Shown: positions 23,801-35,994, counted from the first letter of the stretch. The stretch is 64,000 bases of DNA from Nannochloris sp. 'desiccata' (GCA_019044685.2 JAGTXX020000007.1:620001-684000); one strand, 5' to 3'. Translations and numbers: made by a program. Notes: generated from the letters alone by a model not told the origin.

Positions 23801-26456
23801 ATCTTCTGTTGAAGCATTTGTACCAGATCTTACTGACGAAATACTCCTTGTCGACAATATTTCTTAACTTGATCACATCCATGAGACTTTTGCCTGCCTT
23901 TTGAATTCCATTCGAAATAATAACCTTGGCTGCTAACGATGCTGGATCTTCTTCTTTAGCTCCTTCTTTCTGTTCATTGCTATCATTGACATTATCACCA
24001 CCGCCATGTTGTTTAACATATTCAGGTGCATTCTCAAGTACAACTTCTACTGCTGCTGTTGCTTCTTTCAAGTCATCACACCGACGCGGATCATTTTTAG
24101 TACCAGCAGTACTTTTTCTATCGAGTTCGAGTTCCGGTGCCTGCCGTGTAGAAGCAGAAGATTTTCTCCTTCTCACTTGTCCAAAACAACCATCACGTTT
24201 ATTAAATGAAGAATCAGAAGAGTCTGGTGCTAATGACAATGGTAACACAGATATCTCATCCAACATATTGGCGATGTGCAATAAACACTCGGCTGTTTTC
24301 TGTCTAATAGGATCCTCAGCAGCGACAGGGAAGATCACTATAGAAACAAGTGTGTTTAGTGCAATACCAATACACGTATTTGCAAGTCTCCACTCGATAT
24401 TAGGCCACACGTCTGAGCCTTCAGAGTCCAACAGAGCAATCAGCGGAGGCAAAAAGGTTGCTATAAAAAATAATCTATAATACCTTGGTGAATATTTTGC
24501 TTGAAACATTCTTGCAACACTCATCCATATGCATGTAAAAGCAACTTGAGTCACTCTACATGCTGTATTATGCCCAGTATAACTCTTCCCATTTGCTAAA
24601 TAACCAAAGCCAGCAGTGGCGGCAACACCGATGGTGCCAATAGCGGTACCTAAAATACGTTGCCAGCAGGTATCGACAATGGACACCGTCGTACTCTCAG
24701 TAGTAGCAAAAATGTTGATGATTATCCAGTAGGCGTGTTTCCCCAGAGCGTCGTCTGCTGCAGGTATTACACAAAGCGTCGCGGCAACGGCAAAGACAAT
24801 TGCCACGTGGAGGACCATTTTTAAATGCCAAGCGTGGATTCCAGTGCGTACAGATGCATTGTAGAGCTTGAGTCGAAGAGCGCTGCAACTTGGAATCGAT
24901 TTAATGACCTGTCTGAACTCAGGTTGGGCTGAAGATGGTGGAAGAACAGTCGAGGGTGGGATGGCAGGCGGTCTTGCTGTTGTTGATTGCAGCTGTGGAG
25001 AGCCAGAGCTTCTTCCATTTTCTTTGTAACCAGCAACATTGCCGTCAGAATCACCACTGTTCATCTTATTTGCACTAAAATAAGATTCTGCAACAGCACC
25101 AGCTTCCGGCTGCCGAGAAGCAATCAGTGCTGGTACCTTCTCCCAAGCAGTTCTTAGTTCTTTGCCAGCTAAAAGAACCAGAGAAGTAAGCTCACGAGCC
25201 ACAATTAAGTCATCACTACCAACGCCACTAGCATTAGAGGTAGCACCACTATAACCACCATTATTGCCGCCCTGAAATGCCGCTTTTTCATTTTGTTCCA
25301 ATTTTGATTTCAAATTTAAACAAGCTGCTTCCGCTCTCGGTGCACACTCCATCAACCCCTTTCCGTACTCATATCTATCAACAATCACGTGTTTAAGCGT
25401 ACTAAAACTCATTTCCACTGCTGCTCTCACTTCTTCAAGCTCGTTTCTCAACAACGGGAATGCCCGCATTGGCACCTGACCATTTTGCAAGAAACCTGCA
25501 ATCTTAATATATAAATGCTCAATAGTGCGTACAGGTGTCAATACAGCACGAAACTCTTTTTTAGGAAAGATATGCGGTTTATTGTACACATCAAACTCTA
25601 AAGCAGAGAGCAGTGACAACATGTCAATACCCATCACCAGTTGCCATGCTTGTATATCTAACTTATGAATTGGAATAACAACAGGCTCTAGCTCGGATGC
25701 AATGCCTAGGTATTTTCCTTCTTGCATTCCATTTTTAATCTCTGTACCAGCCTCTAAAGCGGCAGGAGAAGGAGAGGTGACATCCGTCGAGGGAAAAGGC
25801 TTGTTGCTCTCCATTTTGCCAGTTGTTTGGTCGACCTCCGCCAACAACAATTTCTTCGTCACAGAGTTTTGCAATTCTGCTGTAGCATTTAATAATTGAC
25901 CTAATAATCCCAAAACACTCTGTCCAGCAGGGTGTGGGATAATAAAAATGCTGACTATTGTACCAATAATAATTGGTATAAACATGAGAGCGATGATTTG
26001 CCACTGGGATTTGACTTCAGGGTCTCGGCTGGACCAATACAATATAAAAATAAATACATTAGGGAGAAGTTGACCAAGGTTACCAGGTGCATCTAAAATT
26101 GGAAGTCTAACTCGCATTAGATGCAAAAGAGCCACCATGACTGTGGCTACTACAACCAGAGTTATTCCTTTTTCGGTGCGTGGACTGAAATCAGGGCCGA
26201 TCACAGCATAAGTGATATACAAAACAATATAGTAATTTATCCATGCGATAATCATCCCAACGAGGATAATAGGGTATAGCAGTATTGAAAAGCCAGAGAA
26301 AGGTGGGCAGAAAGCGGCCACGCTGACAAGCGAAAGGGCCGTTGGCAAACTAAATACAGATTCGACACTGTCTTGGAAGACAATGGATCCGACGATGATG
26401 ACACAAAGTCCCATTGTCATGCCTTCTTTATAATTTTCGGCTGTGAAATATCCCAT
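23094..26456 (-). CDS. FUSC/ALMT-like 12-TM membrane protein, copy 2
   Basis: An intronless 1,120-residue frame, paralogous to copy 1 along its whole length (N-terminal MGYFTAENYKEGMTMG; second block CWQRILGTAIGTIG and RLANTCIGIALNTLVS; conserved MKVYHLDQLISHLKNN). Roughly 50-60% identity by eye in the conserved parts marks an old tandem duplication. Where copy 1 has poly-Gln, this copy has a poly-Ala run of about 16 encoded by a (GCT/CTG)n tract at 23,757-23,800. Membrane layout and likely anion-transport role are as for copy 1; substrate unknown. The start ATG at 26456 is the first in frame and aligns with the start of copy 1. Confidence 0.88.
23757..23800. repeat. (CTG/GCT)n microsatellite inside a coding region
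   Basis: About 14-15 uninterrupted GCT units on the plus strand, read on the minus strand as Ala codons. It sits at the same protein position as the CTG-rich tract of copy 1 (about 19,950-20,000), which is read as Gln. Confidence 0.9.
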
Positions 26457-26902
26457 CTTGAAGCAGATAGCTAAAATAAAGACAGATTGTCAGGATGCTA
26501 TGCCAAAAAACCAAACATCAGCGTCTCTTGCCGAAAGGAGGAGCACAAGCAGGCAGAAAAAAGAAAAAAACAGAGCAAGTTGATGCAGTTGACTCGAGAT
26601 TAATAAATTGGTATGTGAAAGTAGAGTAATGTTATGCTCTGCATTCTCAAGCCCAAGTACGCTCACTCGAGAGAGAGAGAATTACAGCCTTTAGCACAGA
26701 GAATGCGCTCTACTGCCAATTACGCTCACTCGGTTTACCCAGTACAGACTGCAAGGTACAAGTGATATAACATTTATTTTCTGCCGATAAAGCCAGAGAG
26801 GCATACATGTTGGTGTGTTATAAGTATGGTCCACCCAGCGATGCGTGGTTTTGGCGTACATAACTTCAACTTTAGGCTTCATTTTAATTTTTGATCACAT
26901 CC
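26457..26902. other. Divergent intergenic region, 446 bp
   Basis: Lies between FUSC copy 2 (minus) and the F-box gene (plus), so it should contain both promoters. It also contains the short inserted repeat at 26,658-26,732, described separately. No gene is seen. Confidence 0.55.
26658..26732. repeat. 51-bp insert flanked by 12-bp direct repeats
   Basis: TACGCTCACTCG occurs at 26658-26669 and again at 26721-26732, as a target-site duplication would. The 51 bp between (26670-26720) begin with an (AG)n run and then resemble the 54-bp spacer between two LINE tails at 35995-36048: shared AATTACAG, then CAGA-AATG, then CTACTGCCA, about 75% identity over 43 bp. It looks like a very short retro-inserted sequence with a simple-repeat tail. 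What the source is I cannot say. Confidence 0.55.
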
Positions 26903-28750
26903 ATGCCTCCGAAAAGGAAGAGAGGCCACTCCTTGGAGTATCATTCTTCTGGTGCGAATAACCTGAATATTTCCCTGAAATTTTGGGTTGTCTTAGTCGG
27001 CTGAAGATCGCCCATTTGTGCGAATGTTTCTTTCAAGACTAGATTTCCATTTTCCCGCCTCATCCACTCACCTTCTAGTTTAATTCTTTTCAATCCTCAA
27101 ACAGAGGACGAAGATTATCTTCCTCCAGGAAGCCCTTTTCAGCCATCATCCTCTAAATCTAAACCGACGGTTATTCGACAACAATACCAAGATGAAGACA
27201 TTTCGCTAGCTCAACGCAGACACTCTCTTCAACAACAGCAACAGACAAAGCCTCAAAAGAAGCACGCTTCTCTTACAGCTCTAGATGAGACTACTGGTCT
27301 TCCATGTAGAAGTCCATTAAATATTAAATTTGAAGTCCCAGAGGAGGTTCTCCACACCATTCTATACTACTGGTGTAGCGACAAGGGTGCCATCCCGGGT
27401 GCTGCTATCGCTTTGTGTATCAACAAAGCATGGAGAAGTGCTGTACTCAGTCACCCAGAACTGTGGTATTATGTCGACTTGTCATTTGGGTGGTGTAGAC
27501 CTACAAACACCATTCTACAGACGTATTCTCTGAAATGGATTGCCATGGAAGTATTAAGCCTCGAGGGTTGCTCCACAATTACTGAAGTAGCGTTACTTTC
27601 TATTGCGGAGAACTGTCCAAAATTACGCAGCCTAAATCTATCCTATTGCACTGGGTTTAGAGAACAAGGGCTTGCAGATGCTTTATGTAGCATGCTTTCC
27701 AGGCCTCTAGATGAAAACTCCTTTCCTCTCCAGGATTTGGATCTTTCTTTTATTCAAATTTCACCCAAAGGGTCCGGTTTAGACACAGTTTTACGTAGAG
27801 TATTGCTGGAGCAAGCGAATAATCCCACAGAAGGGCCTGTGTTGGAAACTCTACTCATTGCAGGGTGTCCTATGCTTTCCCACCGCCCACTAAAGGCGGT
27901 CTGCGATGCTAGTATAGTAGCGGGTAAGCCGTTACTTGGAGCTTTAAAAACGCTTAGTTTAGATGGATCTGCGGGGTTATCAAGTGATTTTACGTTGAAT
28001 ATTGTTCGATTACAACTCGCAGCTCCGAATTTACAATCACTTCACTTGTGTCACGTTGCTCGAGCGCTCGGGTGGCTGCCTAGTGTCTCCACCTCTGGCT
28101 TACCCGAAGGTGTCTCAGCTGGAAATGCAATGTGGAATAAACTCAAGACCCTAAGAATAACCGGAAATCCTTCACTATCTCAAATAAGCTCAGATATTGA
28201 GTACTTGGCTCAAATGCTTAGGAACTCTCCGTCTCTAGAAGAAATCGCCTTAATTGGATTCCGACAAGTCTATTTAGATGACTTAATGGAGTTTTTTAGT
28301 GAATATACTGCTATGGGAGAGCCTAGACAAGGATTAAAACGTCTAACACTCGATGACACTTTTGCGAGTCGTTACCGTCTTCAAGGTGTCGTTGGTGAGC
28401 CGTCTTTTTATCATGTGTTTGCTAATTCCACCTGGATGCGGGAAAGTCTTGAAAGATTGAGTGTTATAGGGAGTAAAGACTCCTTTAATGATGCTGCATG
28501 TGAAGAATTGGCTAATTATTATCCCTATGTAGTTGAAATTGATGCTAGAGAGACGGGTATTTCAGAAAAGGGGGTGAGAGCCTTGGTGAAATCTGCTCAG
28601 AGGAGAGGGCTGCTTTCGAGTAGTGGTGATGGTAAAAATAATGCTCCAAATTTCGATCTAAATATTGATAGCTGTCGGAATGTTGATAGAAAAATAAGGC
28701 AAGCAGCGTCAAAAAGTATACATGACCTTGTGACCGCTTTGGGACTTTAG
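26903..28750 (+). CDS. F-box/leucine-rich-repeat protein
   Basis: Exon 26903-26951 joins exon 27105-28750 across a 153-nt intron (GTGCGA donor, AAACAG acceptor, phase 1), giving 564 residues. An F-box-like segment lies near residues 92-145 (VPEEVLHTILYYWC through to AWRSAVLSHPELWYYVDLSF). It is followed by irregular leucine-rich repeats of the F-box/AMN1 type (LSLEGCSTITEVALLSIAEN, LRSLNLSYCTGF, LKTLRITGNPSLSQ). Such proteins are substrate receptors of SCF ubiquitin ligases: the F-box binds Skp1 and the repeats bind the target. The N terminus is basic (MPPKRKRG) then Gln-rich. The target is unknown. Confidence 0.85.
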
Positions 28751-28905
28751 GGGGCCCAGCAGGCAGTGAATGAGGTTGCCTAGAACCAATTGCGTTTTCT
28801 TTTTTTAAAACATCTTAAACCTATTCTCTGTGATTTCCCTGTATTGCATTATCTTTTCTTCGACAGTTCACAAATTTATTCGCAAATTTTCTATCTAAAA
28901 TCAAT

Positions 28906-29595
28906 AGGCGTGTTCACACCGAGGCGGTTCCAAAAATTTTATAACTGTCAGCGCGGGGTTCCAGCAGGGTAGCAAAGCTATTTTTTGCAACTCTCCTATT
29001 TAGCAGAGTTCCAGTTGGAACCCACTTTTTCCGTTTTGGAACCCAGTTTATTTTTCCAACTGCCACTTTCTTCGGCCTTGGTTCGAGGGTCAATTAAGCC
29101 CCATATTCGCTGATTTTGCCTTTAAATCAACTTCACTATTTATGTAAACATGCTACCATCGCCCAGTGCGGATCAGGAACCATGCCTAACGACCCTGATC
29201 ATCGCAATGATGGGAATGAGGAGCATTTCCCACCAATGCTTCAAGAAGATGAACTTGACAGCGTTCTGCATCAGATTTTCATCATCATTCAACAATAAAC
29301 ATCTGGGTTGAACAACAACCCCGTGTTCAACCAGGATTTCGTGCAACCAATGATCTCTTCGAAATTATCAATTTTCGAAAAGATCAGTGCGATCGGCGCA
29401 GCTTGCATTCTTGGCGGCCTTCTAGAGCTCTAATTTATATTTTGAAATTGAATTGATAAGGTTTACAGGGAAGAAGCGGCCAAAATATGATGCCTCAAAC
29501 TTGCAGGTTGAAGAGTCGTTAAAAATAGGTGGGGTTCCAGGGTGGTTCCAAAATTAATTAAAAATAGCTGGAACCGCCTCGGTGTGAACACGCCT
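28906..29595. mobile_element. 690-bp non-autonomous DNA transposon (PIF/Harbinger-like MITE)
   Basis: Perfect 27-bp terminal inverted repeats start AGGCGTGTTCACACCGAGGC at 28906 and, on the other strand, at 29595. AAT lies directly outside both ends (28903-28905 and 29596-29598), fitting a 3-bp target duplication as made by PIF/Harbinger-type transposases. Subterminal GGTTCCA motifs repeat inside both ends. The interior has a short decayed-looking reading frame (about 29,180-29,420, with MPNDPDHRNDG early and PGFRATNDLFEIINF later, broken by a stop) that may derive from an element gene. No intact transposase is present. The sequences either side (28,751-28,905 and 29,599-29,809) hold nothing recognisable. 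Confidence 0.85.
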
Positions 29596-29809
29596 AATAT
29601 CAATATCACGAGAAAGAAAGAAAGGTTTTTATAATAACAAAGTTGAAAGCAATATATAGGTATGTAAATAAGTATTGATAGGTAAATTATGTAGTACAGA
29701 TGTTTCAAAGTCTGTCTTAACCACGAAGAGAGTTCAATTTGGTCTTTTTTTTTCCCTCTTCTTTTTCTCTCTCAATTTCTTCGTGTGCTGCCCTTAAAGG
29801 CAGGATCAC

Positions 29810-31470
29810 TTAGACTCCTGGATAGACATCTGGGTACGGGTTGGTGCTAGGAGGCGTTTTAGGAGATCCAAATGGTATCCCACCATGCGTGCTACTAGTC
29901 ATGAATTGCGATTGAGCATTCCTTCCTTGATTTGCAGAGGAAGTACCACTGGGTTTTGAATGGCGATTTTTATACCTTCTGCATGCCATGGCGGTGAAAG
30001 CAAACAACACAATGCCAGCAAACACAACTGCTGGCACCATATACACACCTGCAATTTGACCAGCAGTGAGCCCTTCAACAGCTCTGGGGCACACAGTATT
30101 TCCAATGTATTTGGTCAACCCATCAAGATACGTTGTTCTCAAATTACGCAGTTCCCCGCTTTTGTCCAGAGCATTCAGGCTGTTCTGCAAAGCAGTCAAA
30201 ATCTCTTCCGGAACATCTTTACCCACACCAAATCCAATTTCAAAGGGATATATTCTTTTCTTCAAAGGGTAGATACAGACGTCCGAGTTACTCTCATCCA
30301 ACGTCTTGACGCCTGCAAGAACGACGAGGGCATCCCATAAAAATGCATCTGCTCTGCCTTCATCGACATCCTTAATCCTGGAAATAACGTCACCATCGTT
30401 GCTTATCATAGGATTGATAATCGTGGCATTGTAGCCAATTTTGGAGCCATAGAATTCGCTGGTAAGCACCTTTTGGCCGAATAAGTCTGCTACAGCATCG
30501 AATGCAGGGATGACTGTGGGCTGACTTTGAATGGCAGCCAAGTTACCGGCCTGCAGAGGAATTAACAGATTATTAAATTGATGTATATATATAATATAAC
30601 ATTAAAAGTAATCAGCTACGTACATATTGCATTGTGACAATCGCCAGTGCAAACACTGCAGCGGTGAAGTAGATGGCCATTGCAATAGTAGCCCCGCTCG
30701 TTCTCTTCTCGGGAAACAATCCATGGCTGGGATGCTGCCCGAAAATGGATGTCATTGACCCACCAGACAGTTCAGAAAACTTGCGGAGTTTCGATTTATC
30801 CTGCTCTCCAGTTGTATCAGAATCACCGTGAGGGAAGAAAGAAGTCAAAAAGAGAGCCAAGAGGCCACCAATGACACCCAAAACCAACAGCCTGCATAAT
30901 ACATTTCAAAAATGAAGTAAGTATAGTTGTTTTTGTATGATCATATGTTTGGTCATAGTAGAAAGCAACGTACAGTCCCAAATTCACCAGCCAGGCCGTT
31001 GTCTGGAAGGGGCGGAGCCAAAAACTGATATCGCTGCCATCGCTTTGCTCAATTGCAGGCCCCAAAGGCAATGTATATGTGTAATATACACCAGAAACGA
31101 AGTTAATCAAGGCTTTTCTGTCGTCCCTGATAGTAATAGGTGATATGACGATGTCGCAGGAGCGGCTGTTTTGAGGTCTGCTCAGTTCAGCAACCAAGTC
31201 GTCAGTGGTTTTGCCCACACACTGCCAATCTGTTCTGATCTTGCTTTTGATATCCGGATCCAGGCCATTCACCATGTCGCTGAACAAGTTGACGAGATAA
31301 GATGGAGCCCAATTCTCAGGAGCACTGATTTCACAAAAACTGAAGGGATTTCTCTCAACTACGCATATTCTGAGTGCATCTGTTGCCACAGAGGTCGCTT
31401 GACAATGGACATAACAAGGCAGAATGCCTATTACCGCGGAGATGATAACCAATGCTTTCATTGGCATCAT
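29810..31470 (-). CDS. Ionotropic glutamate-receptor-like ligand-gated channel
   Basis: Three exons (31470-30974, 30891-30624, 30550-29810) with 82-nt and 73-nt GT-AG introns give 501 residues. There is a signal peptide (about 1-24), the first lobe of a periplasmic-binding-protein-like ligand domain (LRICVVERNPFSFCE; DIVISPITI), a first membrane helix near 157-182, a pore-loop-like segment (GGSMTSIFGQHP), a long helix near 233-260 ending QYAGNLAAIQSQ, the second lobe (FDAVADLFGQKVL; DAFLWDALVV) and a last helix near 419-445. QYAGNLAAIQ stands where animal and plant receptors have the SYTANLAAF gate motif. The amino-terminal domain of animal receptors is absent. Probably a plasma-membrane cation channel gated by a small ligand; the ligand is unknown. 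Confidence 0.85.
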
Positions 31471-31942
31471 TAAAAGCTTGAATATTTAATGATAATTCCA
31501 ACGGTAATAGTCTCTGGATAGTGCAGACTGTTTACGACTGCAGGTTTCAAGTTTGCAGGCAATACTGGCCTGTAAGGTTTAAAAATCTGAGGTTTGAAAA
31601 CATATTTGCAAAGTGGGCTCGGAAATCTCCGCTGCCGCTGCACTGGAGTGGCAGCCAACACAACAGCTCTCACTCGCTGAAAATAAAGGCTGTAAAACAC
31701 CCAAGGGATGCACTTATTTCTATTTAAAAAAGGTTGATATAGGGCCATCCCGGCAACAATGCCTATGGGGAGGGCATATTCAAGAACGACCTAACATGAA
31801 AATTGCTGGCGTCACGCCACTGCCGGCAATCTAGCCTATTAAGAAATTAGCTTTCATTTAGGTACTGTTACCAGTAGGTACGGTAAATTAACAGCACGTG
31901 ATGAAACATCATAATGATTAATACCTAAGCCCGTAGGTGAAG
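31471..31942. other. Intergenic, 472 bp
   Basis: Promoter side of the glutamate-receptor-like gene and 3' side of the SET gene, both on the minus strand. No coding sequence, repeat or RNA is recognised. Confidence 0.5.
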
Positions 31943-33627
31943 TCAAGTAAGTGTACCTAGGTATGTTCTCAGGTGCTGTGCCGCTGCCTCTAATTTTCTT
32001 TTACTTTCCAGCCTTGCCCCTACAGCAGCCCACCTCCTCAACCCTAGTTTTTCAACACCTTGAATCAACAATTCTTCATCAGTTTGAATACTTGTAGGCA
32101 TGGAATTCAGCTGCTCAAGACACCGTCGTTCTAATTCCGCAACCGCCTTTCTTTCCCACTGCACCTCCTCTTCAGACATCTCCAACACAGCCATGGCCTC
32201 TGCTACAGAGCCTTTAGGTATACCACGCAAATGTCCTGCTCCTAAAGACAACAAAGTCACCACTTTGCGTCGGTTTGCAATGCCTTGGTCGCCTTCTGCT
32301 GGTAAAAGTGCTGCTGAAGACCAGTCACCTGAAAGTTCAAATTGACTATTACGAGGACCAGGCTTCACCCCCCCTTCTATACCCATCTCAGCCATGAACC
32401 GTGTAGCATTCAAACTCGGTTGTGGAGGAGATTTGGAAATCTGATACCTATTCCTACTTTCTTCCTCGTCTGGTGGTGGTCTCGAAGAGAAAGGAATTCT
32501 ATCACAGAGGTTCCCCTGAATAAAAAATCCATAATCTCTCAGCATTTCTGGATTTGATTTATGAATGCACCCATAGGAAATGCATACTTCTTGCCCTTGA
32601 GGAATTTGTTTCAAAGAAACCAGCTGAAAAGCGTCTTGTTCTATATTATAGCGATACTCTGCATTGGGAGCAGGAGAGTGATTTGCAAAATCTGCTGCTG
32701 GGACCATTAGAGTAACGACTTCTTTGCCTATGGTCTCACTAAAACAGCGGCTATTGACCATACATACTGCCCACAAGGTGTCTTCGAAAGTAGGGGCAAG
32801 GTCGAGTTCTTTTAACTCTGGGAGACCGGTGGAGGAGGAGAAGACGGCCGAGTGAAGGGAGGCTAGCTGCGAGCGTTGGGAAGCTACTAGAGAGATTAAT
32901 TGAGGATCTTGAAGTTCAGGGGCTTCAATATCGCGATAATTCATCAAACACGTCATCTCGGATTCCTGTAAAATAGTAGAAAAATGATCATTTTTTTTTT
33001 TTTAATACGTATATCAGATTGATATGATAATACCATATGCAAAGATTGACGGAGTGGAAAATTTTCAAACTTTGTTTGCAACTAGTTCTTTTTACTTCTT
33101 ACCAAAGGTAGTAATTGGGTGTATAGACTCCATATTCCTGCAGTATCAATACTATTGCTCTTCCTTAGCCACAGCAGCCATGCAGCAAGTCTTGAAGACC
33201 AGGTGACGTCAGGCCTTGAGAGGAAATCAATGAGCGGTGGCGGGAGTGGGACATGAAGGAGCTGGCCATCTTCTAAGACTCTGGTACTAAATTCAGTGCC
33301 ATTTTTATCTAGTTCGTCAGTTACACAGAGAAGATTAGGCCAGGCTACAGAGAGGAGGGGGGTTTCTGCAGCGACGGGAGAGCGGGCAACCAACCCACGG
33401 CCGAGAGGTGTATAATTTGCCTCTAAAAGGGAGTCTGGGCAGATATAGGAAGAAAGCATGGAATGCAGGGTTATCATGTGGTCTGTAGATGTGACACTTT
33501 TGGGTGGAATGAGCCTGCTCTTTTGATAAAAGTTGGCTGAGATGAAGTGATCAAGGTGTTGGTGGATGCCACTAAAGGCCCGTTCTGGCAACGGTATTTG
33601 CATCTGGGTTATCTTATAAATATTCAT
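31943..33627 (-). CDS. SET-domain protein lysine methyltransferase (Rubisco LSMT/SETD-like)
   Basis: Two exons, 33627-33103 and 32965-31943, with a 137-nt intron (GTAAGA donor, TTACAG acceptor, phase 0), give 515 residues. The split SET domain has GRGLVA near residue 75, then PAADFANHSPAPNAEYRY around residue 265, and CISYG followed by NPEMLRDYGF, the cofactor- and knot-forming motifs of the Rubisco large-subunit methyltransferase/SETD3-SETD6 class. An alpha-helical C-terminal region fits the substrate-binding domain of that class. These enzymes methylate lysine (or histidine) in non-histone proteins using S-adenosylmethionine. There is no clear transit peptide, so cytosol or nucleus is as likely as plastid. 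The target is unknown. Confidence 0.9.
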
Positions 33628-33719
33628 GATGTTCTTGGCTACATTACTTAATTACTGATGAGAAATAAACGGACAATTCAGTATAAGTGATCAACTTTAT
33701 ATCAGAATTGGCTCTGTTT

Positions 33720-35994
33720 GCTTTTTTTGCTATGGAGCGGCCGCTTTATGCCTTTGCAAACATCTTTGCACCTGGTTCGAGTACCTGGAATCCAAGTCCT
33801 GGAAGGATAAATGGCTGAAATGCAACCTCGACAAAGCCTGCAAGCTGCTGCAAAAGAAGCGGCACCGTGACGCTTACCAACACATAACCGCTGCTGAGAA
33901 AGCAACGGCGCCCCTGTTTCTACTGCATTCATGCATCTATTTAAAATTACTTCATTGTGAATTTCTCACGTAAGCTTACTCAAATTTCTATAAACACTTC
34001 AGCCAACTATCTGCGAAAGAAATCTGCACTCTAGTTTGCTGAATCGCAAAGCTTTAGCTCCAAACGGAGTGAGCAATGAATTGCTAAAATACGCTCTCGC
34101 TGCTGCCCAGCTCCTTCTTTTCAGTATTGTAGAATACTTTTGGACTCATGCTCTACCCGCTAGCAGCAAGACTACAGATTTGATCTCTATACCAAAGAAA
34201 GAGGATGGTGCTTTCGCGTAGAATCGAAGGGGTATTCAAATCAGCTGCAAACTCTATCAGCTGATAAGCTCTCTTCTGGCCATGGCTATGCTCGATATGA
34301 ACGAAGATCTTCTTCTAGAGTATCAGTGCGAATTCCGGCTTGGACGGGGCTACACTGACCAACGTTTTACTCTTCAGCTGCTGATAGATCAGAGCAATGA
34401 GCGCTCGCACCCCCTTTACAGCGCTTTCGTCGACTTGGAGAAAGCTTTCGACCGAGTTGACCGATCTGTGCTCGGTGATATCATGCGTAGCTATGGTTAT
34501 GACGATACTACTATCGCCAAAGCTATGGACCTACATGATGGTACTACCGCAAAAGTGAAGTGGGGCGGCAAAAGCTCCGAGCCTGTTCCGACGTCCTGGG
34601 GTGTACAACAAGGTGCACCGGTGTCTAATCCATTATGGAACCTCTACGCTGATCTCATTTGACGTCAAAACATTGCTGATTGTGGACCTAATGCTGGCAT
34701 TCAGATCTACCACCAACCCACAACTCAACTCGGTGCTTTCCAGACTTGCCGCCTGACCCGACGATTGTTTATCTACATAGTCTTCTCTTAGCTGATGATA
34801 TTGTCGTACTCGCTGACTCTGGTGCTCAAATTCAATCGTTTTTACTACGTTTGGAGAAGAATTGCAAACGATGGGGTATGAGAATTAGTAAAGAGAAGAC
34901 CAAACTGATGACTTTTGGCGCTTCAGCAGCAACAACCGCGGCATGGTCACCGATTTGTATTGATGGGTCTGCGTTGGAGGTAGTAGATGCTTACAAGTAC
35001 TTAGGATCCTGGTTTAGTGAAAGCTGTACTTTGGATAAAGAGTTGTCTGTGAGAATTGGAAAAGCTATTGCCGCCGCCGTCCGGCTTCGGAACATATGGC
35101 GCAGTAGGTCCATAGGTCTTGCAACCAAGATAAAGATCTATAAAAGTTTAGTACTTACTATCCTTCTACATGGAGCTTAATCTTGGCCATTGACTGAGGC
35201 TCAAACTGCACAACTGGGGACTTTTCACCAGCGGCAGCTGCGAATCATTCTCAGAATCTCATGGTGGCAGCACATTAGAAATATTGAAGTTTTACAGCGT
35301 GCACAGATCTATTCGATTGGAGATAGAATACTCCAAGTGTTCTGGTTGGGGCATGTGATGCGAATGGGGCCCTCCAGGATCCCCTACCAAGCCTTGTTTG
35401 GCCAGCTCAGCGGGAGGCGCCGCGCTGGTCGCTCACTTTCCCTCACTAATGTGTATTCAAAAGACTTGGACGTCCTGCGGGGTGGTCTACCCAATGGTAT
35501 GCCTTGGATCCAACCGACATTTGACAAGCGAGTTTGGAAAAACTTTGTGTTGGGAAATTTTGACACTTCACCTCAGGCGCCTGCACCTGCACCGCCCTTT
35601 CAGGGCCCCCCAGGGCTGCCTACTGCTGGTGACAGAACCCTTGTGCGAATGGGGCTTGCCCCAAATAACCTTCTTCTCCCTGGTGTTCCTGGTAGAAGAC
35701 CCTATACTCCCCTTCTGGACCTTATACCGGTGCACCTCGTGGCCGGCCTCGAGGTTCAGGAAAACGGAGCCGCCGTGGAAGGCGACCAGGCTCTTTTGTG
35801 TCCAGAGCAGGAAGATCAGAAGATGAAGGTGTGGCTCCATCAGTTCACTCTGATGGATCTACTCTGTTCTTGAGCTGGCGGCAATATCGTCAGGTTTTGA
35901 GATTTCTCCTTATTAGTCTTCTAACACTCTTTCTGAGTTATCGATTCTCTGTTTATTTTTCTTAAATAATTGTCTTTATTAGATGCCTAATATT
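33720..35994 (+). mobile_element. Decayed non-LTR retrotransposon (LINE) with reverse transcriptase
   Basis: Translated fragments on the plus strand, in more than one frame, spell a LINE ORF2: a linker region near 33,760-33,930 (WKDKWLKCNLDKACKLLQKK), then reverse-transcriptase blocks NRKALAPNGVSNELLKYA, FVDLEKAFDRVD, GVQQGAPVSNPLWNLY and LLADDIVVLAD, and a thumb-like region to about 35,450. In-frame stops at 34219, 34660 and 35178 and at least one frame change show it is dead. No endonuclease domain is seen, so the 5' end is truncated. The last 290 bp (35706-35994) encode an Arg-rich segment and are repeated in reverse at 36049-36337. The left end is approximate. Confidence 0.85.

Noticed and set aside
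33768..33792. GGTTCGA-containing sequence resembling a tRNA T-arm
   Set aside because: No acceptor stem or anticodon arm can be formed, and it lies in LINE-derived coding sequence.
35384..35840. Extra frames on both strands across the LINE tail
   Set aside because: Overlapping shadows of the decayed LINE; none carries an independent domain.
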